Positions 32,421-43,400 of a DNA stretch of 64,000 nucleotides are shown here, piece by piece. A program made the translations under genes and the position numbers. Source of the stretch: Phymatolithon calcareum (Eukaryota > Rhodophyta > Florideophyceae > Hapalidiales); contig OZ345364.1 in assembly GCA_977006965.1 (NCBI GenBank), positions 1,054,001 to 1,118,000 of the forward strand, given 5' to 3'. The notes under the pieces are model-generated. The model worked only from the letters and a program-made list of their open reading frames with translations, made no database searches and was not told where the DNA came from. Within the stretch, counting starts at the first letter, position 1. Every line of letters begins with the position of its first letter.

Positions 32421-35400
32421 ATGGTTGACACTCGAACAAGCACCTGTCAGGTCGCTGACCAGGCGGCTAGGCAATCTCACCCTTCCGGCATGCCCGGCAA
32501 CGCAGACCTAGCCGTTGCACAAGCATCCGGCACCGGGGCCCTCTTTCAGCCAGTAACACATCCTGTGCTGAAAAGCTTGGACCCGAAGAAGGTTTCCGCT
32601 TTTATCAGAGAGCGGGAACGCTATGAGATCGAAGTAGCGGAGAAGAGGAAAGAAGTTCCTACGATGGTCGTCGCTTCCTACAAGGTCTCCATCGACCTTT
32701 TTCTGCTGAAGAGCATGCATTTTATTGTCAAGTTTGATGCTATAGCCCCAAACACAAGCTTTCAAGATCTCACATCGGGGCACATCGAGACGTTCATCAA
32801 AAGTTTAATCAAGCAGGATACTGGAACTTATGGCCCCGCCATAATCGAGAAGGCTCTCATTGGCCTTCGAATGCCGATGAGCATTACCGACCCAGAGGCC
32901 AGAGTACTCGAGTTCGTGGCCAATTTTTTCGAAAGGCTTACACAGATTGGTTGTGAGTCCTTCAAGGACAACAACCCGAAGAAAACAATCAAGTTAATGC
33001 AGGAGAAACTTTACCCTGCTCGCCTTAAAAACGAAATGGCCAAGGCGCTTGAGTATCAACCGGATATTCGAGAGGACGTGAAGCAGTATATCAAGACCCT
33101 GTGCAAGGAAGCTGTGTACATGGAGCGATACAAGACGGACGAGAAAGCCCTCGCTACAAATTCTACTCGCGATCCATCCAAAACCCCGAGAAGCGGCAGT
33201 TCCTCTTCGAAAAATGACCACGGCGAGCGAAAAGACAATGACCGAACTCCCATATGCCTTCATCCACCGCATGCACGTCTGAAGAAGAGACACTATATGC
33301 GAGATTGTGATGAGGTTTCTAAGGAAGAGGCACAAAAATTGCTCAAAGAGCATAGGGCCAAAAAAGCTGTCAAAGCACTGAAGCGTCCTTCCACAGAGGA
33401 AACCTCGACCAACTCGACTCTAATCCGCACTACGTTTGATGGCAGTGTCACAAAATATCTGTGTGCCGACAACGGGTCCGATATCAACCTCCTGCCAAAA
33501 GACCTCTTTGAAACTTTAGCGGAAAAGAATCCAGATATTCGTGTCGACACCTTCACCGAGTCGAAGAAGTTCAAATTAGCAGCTCTAAAAGACAAGAACA
33601 GCAATGAGCTATTTGTTGAGTGCGACAAGAAAACACGTTTTAATATCGACCTTCACGTACGACATGGCAGTACGCTTACCCTACGGAACGTTGATTGGTA
33701 TGTGTCGACACAAGAAATCGCAGAACCACTGCTTGGGCGTCCGATACTAGAAGCCCTCGGGTTAAACACAAAATCACTTCTCGTGGCTGCCTGCGACAGG
33801 CATGCTGGCGAAATCGATATGGAAAACGTGGACCAGAGCGAAAATCGCGAAGGCTCGGTGGCTCGTATTGTCCAGGATGGAGTGTACTATTCCGATCGCA
33901 CTGCCATCGATGACAACGGGGACGATGATAAGACGTGGTTGGACCTTGGCGAGGACACCAAAGAGGAGAAGGACAAGGCCCTAGAAGAACTGCTTTCAAA
34001 CGCTAAGGCAAATGGCGTGAGTGAAGCCGGATTTAAGCGATTGAAAGAAATTGTGGAACGTTACTATGACGTCTTCCGACTTCGCCTCGGTAATGATCCT
34101 CCAGCCTCAGTGACCCCCATGGAGGTCATGCTAAAACCTGATGCACAGCCAGTCATCGCAAAAGCCAGAAGGTATTCGGCGGAACAGAGGGACTTCATGA
34201 AGCGTTACATCGAAAAGCTTCAGAAATACGGAATGGTTCAAATCAACAACCATGCTTCATGGGCCGCAGCACCATTTCTGGTTACCAAACCACTACCCAC
34301 AAAATTTCGCCTCACATTTGACTTAAGGCCAATCAATGCATCCAGCGTCCTTGTTGTGTGGCCTCTTCCCCATATCGAGTCCGAACTGGCTGATCTGTCT
34401 GGCAGCAGCTGCTTTGCAAAAATTGACTTTCCGTCAAGTTACTGGCAACTACCACTGCATGAGTCCTCGCAGGTTTTGCACAGTCTCTTGACCCCTCAAG
34501 GAATTTTCAAACCAACTCGCACCCTGCAGGGAGCACGGAACAGCGGTGCCAACTTCCAGTCCCGAGTCGAGCCTTGCTTTGCTGCCATCCGAGATAATTT
34601 GAAAGCATGGCTTGATGACTTTCTTCTGCATGAAAAAACGGAGGAAAAACTCTTATCAACGCTTGAGACTTTTCTCGAAGTGTGCCTCGAACGAGGTCTT
34701 AAGGTGTCTGCGATAAAAACCGTCTTATTTGCGCACCGAGTTCGTTGGTGCGGCCGCGTTATCGACGGAGAAGGAGTTCGTTTCGATCCTACCAAAATCA
34801 GTGGCATCAAGGATGCATCACCGCCAATCAATGCGGCAGAGCAATGCCAGTATGATCATTGCCTACAGTGGATGGCAACGGGAATACCCGATTTTACTCG
34901 ACGCATCAGACCTCTCCGGGACTTGCTTGAAAAGGCATACTCCATGTCCGGGTCTCGAAAGAAAAGGAAAATCAAACGTATCATGCTCTCAACCTTAAAG
35001 TTGGTCCCCGTCCACGAGAAGGCATTCAAAGACTTACAGGATGGCCTTCATGAAGTTATTTGGCTCGCTCACCGAGACCAGAAGAAATTATTATGTGTGT
35101 ATACCGATGCTTCGGAAATGCGCTGGGCAGCGGTGATAACTCAATGCAATGAGGTCGAACTCAACCTGCCAATCGATGAGCAATGCCACGAGCCGCTAGT
35201 CTTTCTCAGCGCCGACTTCACGGGCCCGGAAATGCGGTGGCCAACATTCGAAAAAGAAGCTTACGCTATATACCAGGTCTTCCGTAAGATGGACTACATG
35301 TTTGTTACCGAGTCAAATGTTCGGCTTTTCACGGATCACAGAAACTTGTTGTTCGTGTTCAATCCTCTCGCCGTTGAGCCCGCTCTCGGACGCCATGTAA

Positions 35401-35573
35401 TCCGCAAGGGCCAAAGATGGTCCCTCTACCTTTCCCGATTCCTCTACTCAATTGAGCATATTGAAAGTGAGAGGAACATATTTGCCGACATGATATCTCG
35501 TTGGTACCACGGATACTGGGGACGACCGACAGCCCTGAAGCGTCTGACACAGGCATTGTCGAATCTCCACTAG
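32421..35573 (+). CDS. Gag-Pol polyprotein (gag, protease, reverse transcriptase, RNase H)
   Basis: 1,050 residues from the ATG at 32421. Gag occupies about residues 1-330 and ends with a degenerate zinc-knuckle-like Cys/His segment. The protease has DNGSD near residue 350, where DSG or DTG is usual. RT has AAPFLVTKP, RLTFDLRPIN and WLDDFLL (catalytic Asp pair intact) near residue 730. RNase H has YTDAS, EKEAYAI and FTDHRNL. The frame is uninterrupted. It ends just before the integrase, which lies in the -1 frame with a 73-bp overlap, so the shift is either an indel or, less likely, programmed frameshifting. Confidence 0.92.
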   Translation: MVDTRTSTCQVADQAARQSHPSGMPGNADLAVAQASGTGALFQPVTHPVLKSLDPKKVSAFIRERERYEIEVAEKRKEVPTMVVASYKVSIDLFLLKSMHFIVKFDAIAPNTSFQDLTSGHIETFIKSLIKQDTGTYGPAIIEKALIGLRMPMSITDPEARVLEFVANFFERLTQIGCESFKDNNPKKTIKLMQEKLYPARLKNEMAKALEYQPDIREDVKQYIKTLCKEAVYMERYKTDEKALATNSTRDPSKTPRSGSSSSKNDHGERKDNDRTPICLHPPHARLKKRHYMRDCDEVSKEEAQKLLKEHRAKKAVKALKRPSTEETSTNSTLIRTTFDGSVTKYLCADNGSDINLLPKDLFETLAEKNPDIRVDTFTESKKFKLAALKDKNSNELFVECDKKTRFNIDLHVRHGSTLTLRNVDWYVSTQEIAEPLLGRPILEALGLNTKSLLVAACDRHAGEIDMENVDQSENREGSVARIVQDGVYYSDRTAIDDNGDDDKTWLDLGEDTKEEKDKALEELLSNAKANGVSEAGFKRLKEIVERYYDVFRLRLGNDPPASVTPMEVMLKPDAQPVIAKARRYSAEQRDFMKRYIEKLQKYGMVQINNHASWAAAPFLVTKPLPTKFRLTFDLRPINASSVLVVWPLPHIESELADLSGSSCFAKIDFPSSYWQLPLHESSQVLHSLLTPQGIFKPTRTLQGARNSGANFQSRVEPCFAAIRDNLKAWLDDFLLHEKTEEKLLSTLETFLEVCLERGLKVSAIKTVLFAHRVRWCGRVIDGEGVRFDPTKISGIKDASPPINAAEQCQYDHCLQWMATGIPDFTRRIRPLRDLLEKAYSMSGSRKKRKIKRIMLSTLKLVPVHEKAFKDLQDGLHEVIWLAHRDQKKLLCVYTDASEMRWAAVITQCNEVELNLPIDEQCHEPLVFLSADFTGPEMRWPTFEKEAYAIYQVFRKMDYMFVTESNVRLFTDHRNLLFVFNPLAVEPALGRHVIRKGQRWSLYLSRFLYSIEHIESERNIFADMISRWYHGYWGRPTALKRLTQALSNLH

Positions 35574-37426
35574 GGGACACATTCGAGTTGCCCGACCTGC
35601 AGATGATCGCGAAAGAACAATCAAAAAACCGGGGAAATAGGCCGGAAAGCGCTGTTATCGCTCCTGACGGCTGCGTGCGCATCAAAGGATCTATTTGGAT
35701 ACTGGACCAATGTATTGATCTGCATTGGAAATTGCTGGTGATTGCCCACTGCGGAGCCGCAGGTCACCGTGGAAGTGAATCTACTGCTAGTTCTCTGCAA
35801 CAGTTCTGCTGGTGGTCGAGCATGGAATCTGACGCGAAAGAGTTCGTCCGGAACTGTATTCATTGCATCACGTCAAAATCCGGGTTAAAAATACCGCGTC
35901 CGCTTTCACTTACCACACATGCAACCGGAGCAAACGAGGTCTTGCATTTTGATTTCCTCTTTATGGGACACGGGACAGGAAACCTCAAGTATACACTAGT
36001 TCTCCGGGATGACCTCTCCAGCTATTTGTGGCTCAGCCCATTTATTGCTGCTGATGCAGAGCCGGCAGCGTCTGTTATATCACGCTGGATCCGAATCTTC
36101 ACCGCCATGTCGACTTGGGTGAGCGACCAGGGAAGCCATTTTAAGAACCAAGTTCTCAAGGACCTCGCGATCACTCATGACATTCGCCACGAATTCACTG
36201 TGGCATACTCGCCCTAGGTGAATGGAACAGTCGAAAATAGCATGCGACACATATTGGCCGCATGCAGAGCATTAATATCAGAGCTCAAACTCGGACCACA
36301 TGACTGGCCGGCTGTACAACCGATGGTACAAACGGTACTCAATGAAGCACCTCTGAAGAGACTGGGAAAATCAAGTCGTGGCTCATATCTCACACCATTG
36401 GAAGTCATGACTGGTATCGTTCCGAACCGAGCACAGCAACAGGCGCTTTCCCGAGATAAGATAATTGGCAGCCCTATGACCCTATCAATGATAAGGGCCA
36501 GGCAAGCTTTGGACATCCCTTCCCTACAGACGGCCATGGACCAAATGCACAAGACTGTCTCTGAGAACGTCAGCTTAAACCGAAAGCGCCAAATTGACCA
36601 CCATAACAAGAGGACCAATCTTATAACACCGCACTTCACCGTTGGAGGCTTTGCGGTGGTGCGTTGCATGAAAAAGCGAAACCACAAGATAGAATTCCGA
36701 TGGAAGTGCCCTCGTCGAGTCACGGAATGCATAGGATCAATGGTTTACCGCGTTGCTACATTATCTGGAGGAGATACCGAAGTTGTTCGTGCCGCACGCC
36801 TTCTTCTTTACAAAGCAACTCTCGACGGCACTAAAGTATCGGATGAACTGCTTGCACATGCTGAAAATTCGGAATCAGTGTTTGAAATGGTTGAGTCCAT
36901 GAAAGACATTGGAGAAGATCATGATGATATTTTCTTGCAAGTACAGTGGCTGGGCCTCCCTGACAAAAAGGATTGGACGTGGCAGCCTATACTCGAGCTT
37001 TTCGAAGACGTTCCTGACAATTTTAAATCTTTTCTACATACCACAAGGAAGAGGAAGATATCTGCAAAAGCTCTAGCTCACTACTCCAGGTGTGCAATCC
37101 ATTTGACCTTTTACCATCGCACAAGGTCATGGGGCGGTGTAAACGCACACTGCAGTATCGCTTCGCAGTGCATCAAGATAACACTGCAGAGCATCACGTA
37201 CCCAGAGCGCCAAGCTCACAGTCATCCATATCATCATCTACCACGTAAGCAATTAATCCAATCGTGGGATGTCCGAGATGTTACGGAAGGAGCACAATTA
37301 TGGGCTCTCGTTGAATCATTCCTCGTTCCTTTCCGTCACCCACGAAATAAGTTTTCTTCGAATCAAGCTGTTACTTGTTCATATCAAAGTCTCACAAGTA
37401 TTCGGGCTATATTCACAGTTGTTTAG
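35501..37426 (+). pseudogene. Integrase with in-frame TAG and chromodomain-like tail
   Basis: Two same-frame pieces separated by TAG at 36215-36217. The N-terminal HHCC zinc motif spans about 35748-35870; the catalytic Asp residues are in HFDFLF and VSDQGSH, and the Glu in GTVEN just after the stop. The stop lies where gypsy integrases commonly have Gln (YSPQxNG), consistent with a single CAG to TAG change. Near 36874-37022 a chromodomain-like segment reads FEMVESM...FLQVQWLGLPDKKDWTWQP. The frame then runs into the 3' LTR. Confidence 0.87.
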
Positions 37427-37642
37427 TTTGATCCCATAATGGGTAACACCTTACTACCATATGTGGACTTGAAATCACCGTTAGTCATTTTGTCTCAATA
37501 CTTTGTTCATGGGCAGTTGGCAAGAATCCACCTTGCACAGCTGAGACCCTACTTAAGCGGAAAGCTTCCGCCAACCTTGCAATAAACTCAGATTTCCGCA
37601 AGAGTTCAAAGTCCGCGCCTGAAAGGTACGCTCAAGTCTATA
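37138..37642 (+). repeat. 3' LTR
   Basis: 505 bp, same length as the 5' LTR. Confidence 0.93.
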
Positions 37643-37859
37643 AGCATGAAGATGACTTGTACTGAAAGAAGAAGCGACGCCTCGAAACTGCTACGAAGAG
37701 CAATCAAAAAACCGAACACATGCTAGGGTCTCAGATAGAATGCCAGACACAAGAGTAGAGCCTCCCTGGCGAGGGCAGCACCTGGGGAAGCCCTGCCCGT
37801 ATATTCGTATGACTGCGGGGCTTTAAAAAATTGCAATAAAAAAACTCACGACGCTGTAA

Positions 37860-38651
37860 GGACAACTCGTTTCATATAAAATCTGTGCCGGGCGGGTTCA
37901 AGCTTGGTACCCTAATTCGAGAAGCGAAAGCTGTCTACCTATTTTGAGCAGGGCGAGTGATGAGGCGGCTCTCTTGCAGCAGTAGAATGTTAGTAGGTAA
38001 AACTTGGAGTCTACTTGTCTTTTCTCATATCAGGCTCGTGGTCTGGAGCAAATTTATTCCCGGCCGTTGCAGGGACAATGTTGAACACTAGTAACAGATC
38101 AAGCGCTTTTTGGTTCATTTTTTATATTTAAGAGAGCTCCCCGAGAGTGCCAATCGCGGCAACATTGTGCCCAGCTGCCGTTCAGACCCTACTGCATCGG
38201 ATTTGTAAAGGATTCTTTAGAGCCTTTGTTGGAGAATGGGGATAATAAAATTTTTTCAAGCTCGCAACCCCGCGCGACGTGAGTACAAACGCGTGCTCGA
38301 AAAAGCCTTGGTAATGGGGTCCAAGGATACCTCATTTTCTGATGCCTTCTTTGCGCACTAGCTCATGAGCATTTTCACTCTCGCTTCACTGTATTTCTAC
38401 AAATTGCTTCGCGGTTGAATTATTATTAACCACTAATATAAGTATCGTCCAGGTACACGTATTAAATGTTTGTATGTAGCTTGGGCCTCTCAAGGCAGTG
38501 CTTTGCTGCCCTGAGTGACTTGTACGTAGACTAAGCCATTGCGCTATTCTTCCTGGATTTTTACTTAAGCGCTCCTCTTCATTGGCTGTAGTTCGAAATA
38601 CGATTCCACATAAAGCGAACATAGATGTGAAATCCCAGGTTGTCATTGTCA
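37860..38651. other. Intergenic, nothing recognised
   Basis: No feature recognised. Confidence 0.45.
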
Positions 38652-38659
38652 CCTGTCTG

Positions 38660-39380
38660 CAAAGCATTGGAATTATTTATTTATTTTTATTCTTTTCCGG
38701 CGCAGTGTCGAGAATAAATAATTTATTGTTGAACGCAGAAGCAATAAATTATTGTATTCAAGTTCAGTGAGGAATAAATAACTGGCTATTCCCAATTATT
38801 GGATCCCTCTAGCTACTTTCTATCACGATAGCATTGACGTCTTCGATTGCCCACGCACCCGAGATAGCATGAAGGAACATCTGCTTCTCGAAGTTTGCAG
38901 GAATAACGCTTCTTCTCCTGTCATCCATCGCGTAACCAGCGATAGAGAAAAGCCTCTCGCACATGTTCGACGTTGATACAATGAATCGCAAGTCCATGTA
39001 CTCAGAATCAGAGGAAATAACGCTTTTGCGACGCTTCAATGCGCGCTCGGCTAGCGATAGTGAACTGTCATCAACAGTCAAACTCACAGCACAGACAACC
39101 TTCCTCAATATCTCGGTAGCAGATAGCTCAGCCGCTGACATCGCAGAAACGCGTTTCTCCTTAATTTTCACAATTCCGGACTCGACTTCAGGGTGATGGA
39201 TGATTGCCGCCGTCGAGCCCAAGCGGACAGAAACTTGTGGGAACTCTTCTATCACCGTATCGAAAAATACCCGGGCGTCCGCCATCGATACGTCATCATT
39301 TTGGAGAGCCTTGGTAATTGCATCGAACATAACGACTCCACTTTTCGGTTTTGTCGTGTGCTTAACGAATGGACCTCGTC
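38660..39380 (-). mobile_element. Truncated hAT element sharing its terminus with the 327-bp MITE
   Basis: Starts at 38660 with CAAAGCATTGGAATT and matches the MITE for about 170 bp, then continues into a transposase frame instead of the MITE interior. The opposite terminus is missing, so no TSD pair can be shown; the left 8 bp would be CCTGTCTG (38652-38659). Confidence 0.85.
38809..39372 (-). CDS. hAT transposase C-terminal fragment, parent of the MITE
   Basis: Open minus-strand frame of about 185 residues (ATG at 39330, frame open back to about 39372). The hATC dimerisation block is visible as FIVSTSNMCERLFSIAGY followed by SVIPANFEKQMFLHAI. The final codons and stop (AIVIESS) occupy DNA that is conserved in the MITE copies just inside their left end, showing that the MITE arose by internal deletion of this element. 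The upstream catalytic part is missing. Confidence 0.8.
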   Translation of the reverse strand, partial: PFVKHTTKPKSGVVMFDAITKALQNDDVSMADARVFFDTVIEEFPQVSVRLGSTAAIIHHPEVESGIVKIKEKRVSAMSAAELSATEILRKVVCAVSLTVDDSSLSLAERALKRRKSVISSDSEYMDLRFIVSTSNMCERLFSIAGYAMDDRRRSVIPANFEKQMFLHAISGAWAIEDVNAIVIESS

Positions 39381-39404
39381 AATATTCAGCTGAGGTAGAT
39401 CCAG

Positions 39405-39490
39405 TCAAAACCTCCTGGCACTAGGAAAGTTGCCCCAAGCGTCAGCAGATGCGTTGGTAACTTTTAAATAAAAATCTATCTTTCTTCTTC
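39405..39490 (+). repeat. LINE-D tail copy
   Basis: GCGTCAGCAGATGCGTTGGT followed by AACTTTTAAATAAAAATC, as at 19460 and 62080. Possible short TSD GAGGTA. Confidence 0.7.
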
Positions 39491-40493
39491 TTCAGAGGTA
39501 TGAGTATCTCTTTACTGCTCATTCCAATGTTCTCTTCCGTCAGTTGAAACGCTCGTTCCCGAAATTTGGATAGGATCATTTACCAACGGTCCTTTGAACT
39601 TCGCGCCTGCTACGATAATCGAAAGGGAATCGGCTTTCGAAGCCGGAAGGAGGCCCTCTACATCTGACTCACTGATGGTTTTGTCGGGTTGTGTTAATAA
39701 CGCACCGTATTATAGGTATTCACTGGAGTTGTTGCTATAATTTCGCCTCTCTTTGAATAAACTAAGAATACAGTTCACCTCCAACTCCGGGGCACTTAAT
39801 CCACCGACCAATGCAGTGCACCGCACAATAGCGTCTTGAGGCAAATCCATGACAATTCGGCAATATGGATCAAAGATCAGTTCTGATCCCACAGAAATAC
39901 AGGCAATCGAAACTCGAAAGACCTGTGCACCACACGGTGAATGATGCCGAAAAATATTTCCAGTCATTCCGGCCACCATGATTAACGCAATGATTGCCAA
40001 GTTACCGCAACGTGATGCGTCACATTGGTTCTTCAACCGATTGGCCCACCTTTCCATCTATTCAAGTTTTTGACTTTTGCATTTACTTCTCTTTTGGTTG
40101 CCGAACCAAAACACTGTTGCCCGGATCTGCTTCCATTCAGTCTTAGGCGTGTTACTGATTGCTTTTAAATAAACTACTAAACTGTTGCTTCTAAAAAACC
40201 GTTGTCCGGAATACTTCAGATATTTTAGCCTCATTTGCTCTGCACCTGTTTTCTGAAGAACTAGGGAATCCAGCCCCTCCACTGTATACAGATCCAAGAG
40301 GTTTTAGGATCATGTCTTTGAGGGCCCGTCCCTCTTCCGGCATTTTATTTTCATACCATCCCTTTCGTTCTGGAAACACCAATAAAGGATAAAAGGTATT
40401 TATTTAAAACTTGAACCACGTTCCATTGTTCAGTACGTGCAAACACGTGCTCTGGCTTGTACTCATGACAGATCTGTACCACTGTGAAGTTCA
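39491..40493. other. Intergenic; two weak minus-strand frames
   Basis: Frames at 40057-39710 and 40297-40058 are open but resemble nothing I know and lack supporting features; I do not call them genes. The stretch near 40165-40190 resembles a LINE-B tail. Confidence 0.4.
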
Positions 40494-43400
40494 TCAATCC
40501 TTCACGACTTTACATGTTGCAACAGCTCCGCTCTTTAGTCCAGCCACAAAAACATTTCCCTGCTCTTCGTACGCCCAGTCCCAAATAGGCGACGGACATG
40601 TTCCAAGCAGCGTGCTGTGAAGAGGCTCTTTAGTATAGACGGAATCTTTTTCGCAATATACGGCGTCGATTCTTGCGGATGTTCGAGTTCGCCGTTCATA
40701 TACCAGCATTTTAGTGGAGTTGCGAATAATGTTTTCTGCTTCAGCATCTGTAATCTCATTTCCTTCAAGTGCCAAGCTCGCTCCTGTTGAACCCCAAACG
40801 AGAACCCGTGTGTCGCGGTGCCAAATTCGGATTTCATTGATATTGTTCTGTGCCACAGTAAAAACTCCATCGGCACTCTCAGCAGCAGAAGTTACATGCG
40901 CCCCTTCTGTTGCTCGCGGCATTGCGAGCTGCTGACGCGTTTCAACGTCCCACATCCGAATAACATTGTTGCAAGATGTTGCAAGAACTCGAAGACCGTC
41001 CGAAGTAAACATATCGATTTCAACTACGTCTGTATGTCCCTTAATAGGGTCTCCAACTTGATTGAAAGTTCTCGTGTCCCATATTCGCACAGTCTTGTCA
41101 TATGACGATGAGACGACATTCCGTCCGTCAAGGCTGAATCTAACGCAAGTTATATCATCCATATGCCCATCCATTGGAACACCAATGGGCAAGCCTGTCG
41201 AAGAGTCCCACAAACGCACAGAGTTGTGGCACGATCCTGAGCAGATTAGGAGGCCATCAGAACTAATCGCAACAGTCGGCACTGCTCGTGTATGCTCATG
41301 TAACACTTCAATAGATCGCACATCCAGCTGTGTATCCCAAATTCGAACAGTTCGATCGTCATATCCCGATATAATTCGCTTTCCATAACTGGTGAAAGCT
41401 ACACATGTCACATTGCTGAAACGTCGAGGTGCTTCCCCGACATTCATTCCAGTTTCAACATCCCACAATTCGATGGTTCCAGTGTACGATGCGCATGCGA
41501 TTTTCTTGCTATCTGGACTAAATGCCGTAATGTGTCCTTGAATATTTGCAGCAATGCCTGTCCAAGTTTGTGTGTCCCACACCCGAATTATCCCGTCCCA
41601 TGAGCAGGAAACCAAGTATAGCGCGTTGGGACTGAATTGAACAGAAGTTACCCGTTTTTTGTGTGCATAGAAATCTCCGACCAGTGTTGCTCCGGTAAAG
41701 CAATTCACTATCTTCAAGGATCCATCTCCTAGACCGAGAGCAAGTTTCCTGTCGTCCGCACATACAGAAAGACAATAAACGCCACTGCGCTGTGGGAAAT
41801 TTCCGGTCAGCACACCATTTGTTGTGTCCCAAAATCGAACAATACCGTCACGAGAGCACGAAAACAATCTTTTCCCGTCCGCGCTCACCGCAATTCATGT
41901 TACTGCAGAGGGTTCGCTGTCAAAAACCACAGGTGTACAGTCGGAGATGTCCAAATCCCAAACTGCAATTGTATTATCCTCAGATGTGGATCTCAATTTG
42001 TCACCCTCCATACTAAATGTCAAGCAGCTGACGTGTGAATGGCCACTCAATCGGAGCAGCGTTCTACCAGTGACAGCATCAAGAATGAGAATCAGAGTTC
42101 CCGACCCCGTGGCAATATATCCCCCATCTGGAGAAGATGCAATTGCATCGCACGGACCGTCCACAGGAATTTCCATCAGCTGCGTGCGGCAAAGGTGTGG
42201 AAAAAATTGGCTCATTGGCAGCAGAAACGGTCTTGTGGTGTAAGCCTCAACGCTTCTCAAGTACACGCGGACGACTGTGCTGTCGTTCCTCAAGCTCAAC
42301 AAGCGCCCACTTATTTGAAACTGAAGCGCCCTTAGTCCTTCGGCTGCTCTGCCCCACGAAAGCTGAAGTGCTTTCAAAATTTGAGCAAATCCTTCCTTAG
42401 CGTATTTTGGTAGATATGGCTTTTCTTCATGTCTTTCGAACAGCTCGTCATATGCACACAGAGCACCAAAGTCGGCTTCGAGTGCCAGTATATCCCCAAT
42501 TTGAACACGCATTTGCGTCCAGCGAAAATCCAGAAGAAGATTGGCAAGTTCTCTCCCTAGCCCTGCAGAGCACAAGTGTCTGGCAAGATTCGCATGGATA
42601 TAGCTGTCCTTTGCAACTTTTTCAGACCACCACGGTCGAGGGGTATCATCAATGAGCTGTTGGTCATCCAGTTCCAGGGTTTCATGGGACAAATGGCACT
42701 CGAGTAGCGCAGACGCTTCAAGATAGCCGTCTAGAAGCTGTGCGTGCCACTGTCTCCAAGTGTTTTTCTCCCTTGCTTGTTGGTGGCAGAAGTCGAGATG
42801 GAGATCGTGTAAAACGAGTCCGTCTTCTTCAACAGAAGTATTCTCTTGCTTTCGACAAGAGAGCGAAGCTAGACTCAGCTCACAGAAACGTCTGGCGACA
42901 TAGAGCGATGATACAAAGTCCAGCTTCCACATCCGACTTAGAACAGAAATAGGAATCCAGACTTGATTCTTCAGTACACACAAGCTGATGTAAAGATCTT
43001 TGACGGAAGGCAAGAACGATGGGGCATGTTTCGATTTCTAATTCTTGAACTCCATCTCAAGGCATTGCAAACTTAGAAGAATCCCTGCGTTCAAGCTGCT
43101 ACCTTCTGGACTTTGTTCTTCTCCAACCTTAATTACTCTTTCCTCGAGCTGGACTGCATACGAAAAACATGCTCTTCGAAAGTCGCCATACATACTTGCA
43201 AGCATCCGGACTCCGGAACCAGTGATAGCAAGTGCAATTGGAAGTCCATAGCACAGAGAGAGAATCTTAGACACGGCGGTTCTGAGCTCACCGACAAGTT
43301 CAGGGCACTTCCCGGGTATGAACGAAAAAAATGCGTACTTCGTGAAGAGTGTTTCTGCCACCTTTCCAACTGGCTTACGAGCTTCAAAGGGTACAAGAAG

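Larger units (their letters stand above)
31872..37642 (+). mobile_element. Ty3/gypsy LTR retrotransposon with chromodomain-like integrase C-terminus
   Basis: 5.77 kb, two 505-bp LTRs, target duplication AGCA (31868-31871, 37643-37646; may be 5 bp, AGCAT). Domain order gag, protease, RT, RNase H, integrase is that of Ty3/gypsy. A purine-rich tract precedes the 3' LTR (37121-37137). I could not identify the primer-binding tRNA after the 5' LTR. Inserted in the last codons of LINE-C2. Confidence 0.94.
31040..37843 (+). mobile_element. LINE-C2, split by a Ty3/gypsy element
   Basis: Segments 31040-31871 and 37647-37843 are collinear with LINE-C1 and together are about 1.03 kb. The reading frame (31018-31870, one TAA at 31696) resumes at 37647 with the terminal codons DLY and stop, then the LINE-C tail. 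A probable 13-bp TSD is ACTCAAGACACTG (31027-31039) versus ACTCACGACGCTG (37844-37856), two mismatches. Confidence 0.85.

Noticed and set aside
35501-35573. Programmed -1 frameshift between RNase H and integrase
   Set aside because: I see no convincing slippery heptamer plus pseudoknot and the location is unusual for Ty3/gypsy; the integrase already has a stop, so an indel is more likely.
39710-40297. Two hypothetical genes on the minus strand
   Set aside because: Open frames of 115 and 79 codons without similarity, duplication or clear gene context; chance frames are likely at this base composition.
41895-41897. TGA read as selenocysteine in the STAND/WD40 gene
   Set aside because: The codon is in a WD repeat, not a redox site, and a TAG stop is also present upstream; I see no SECIS-like element. 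A nonsense mutation is simpler.
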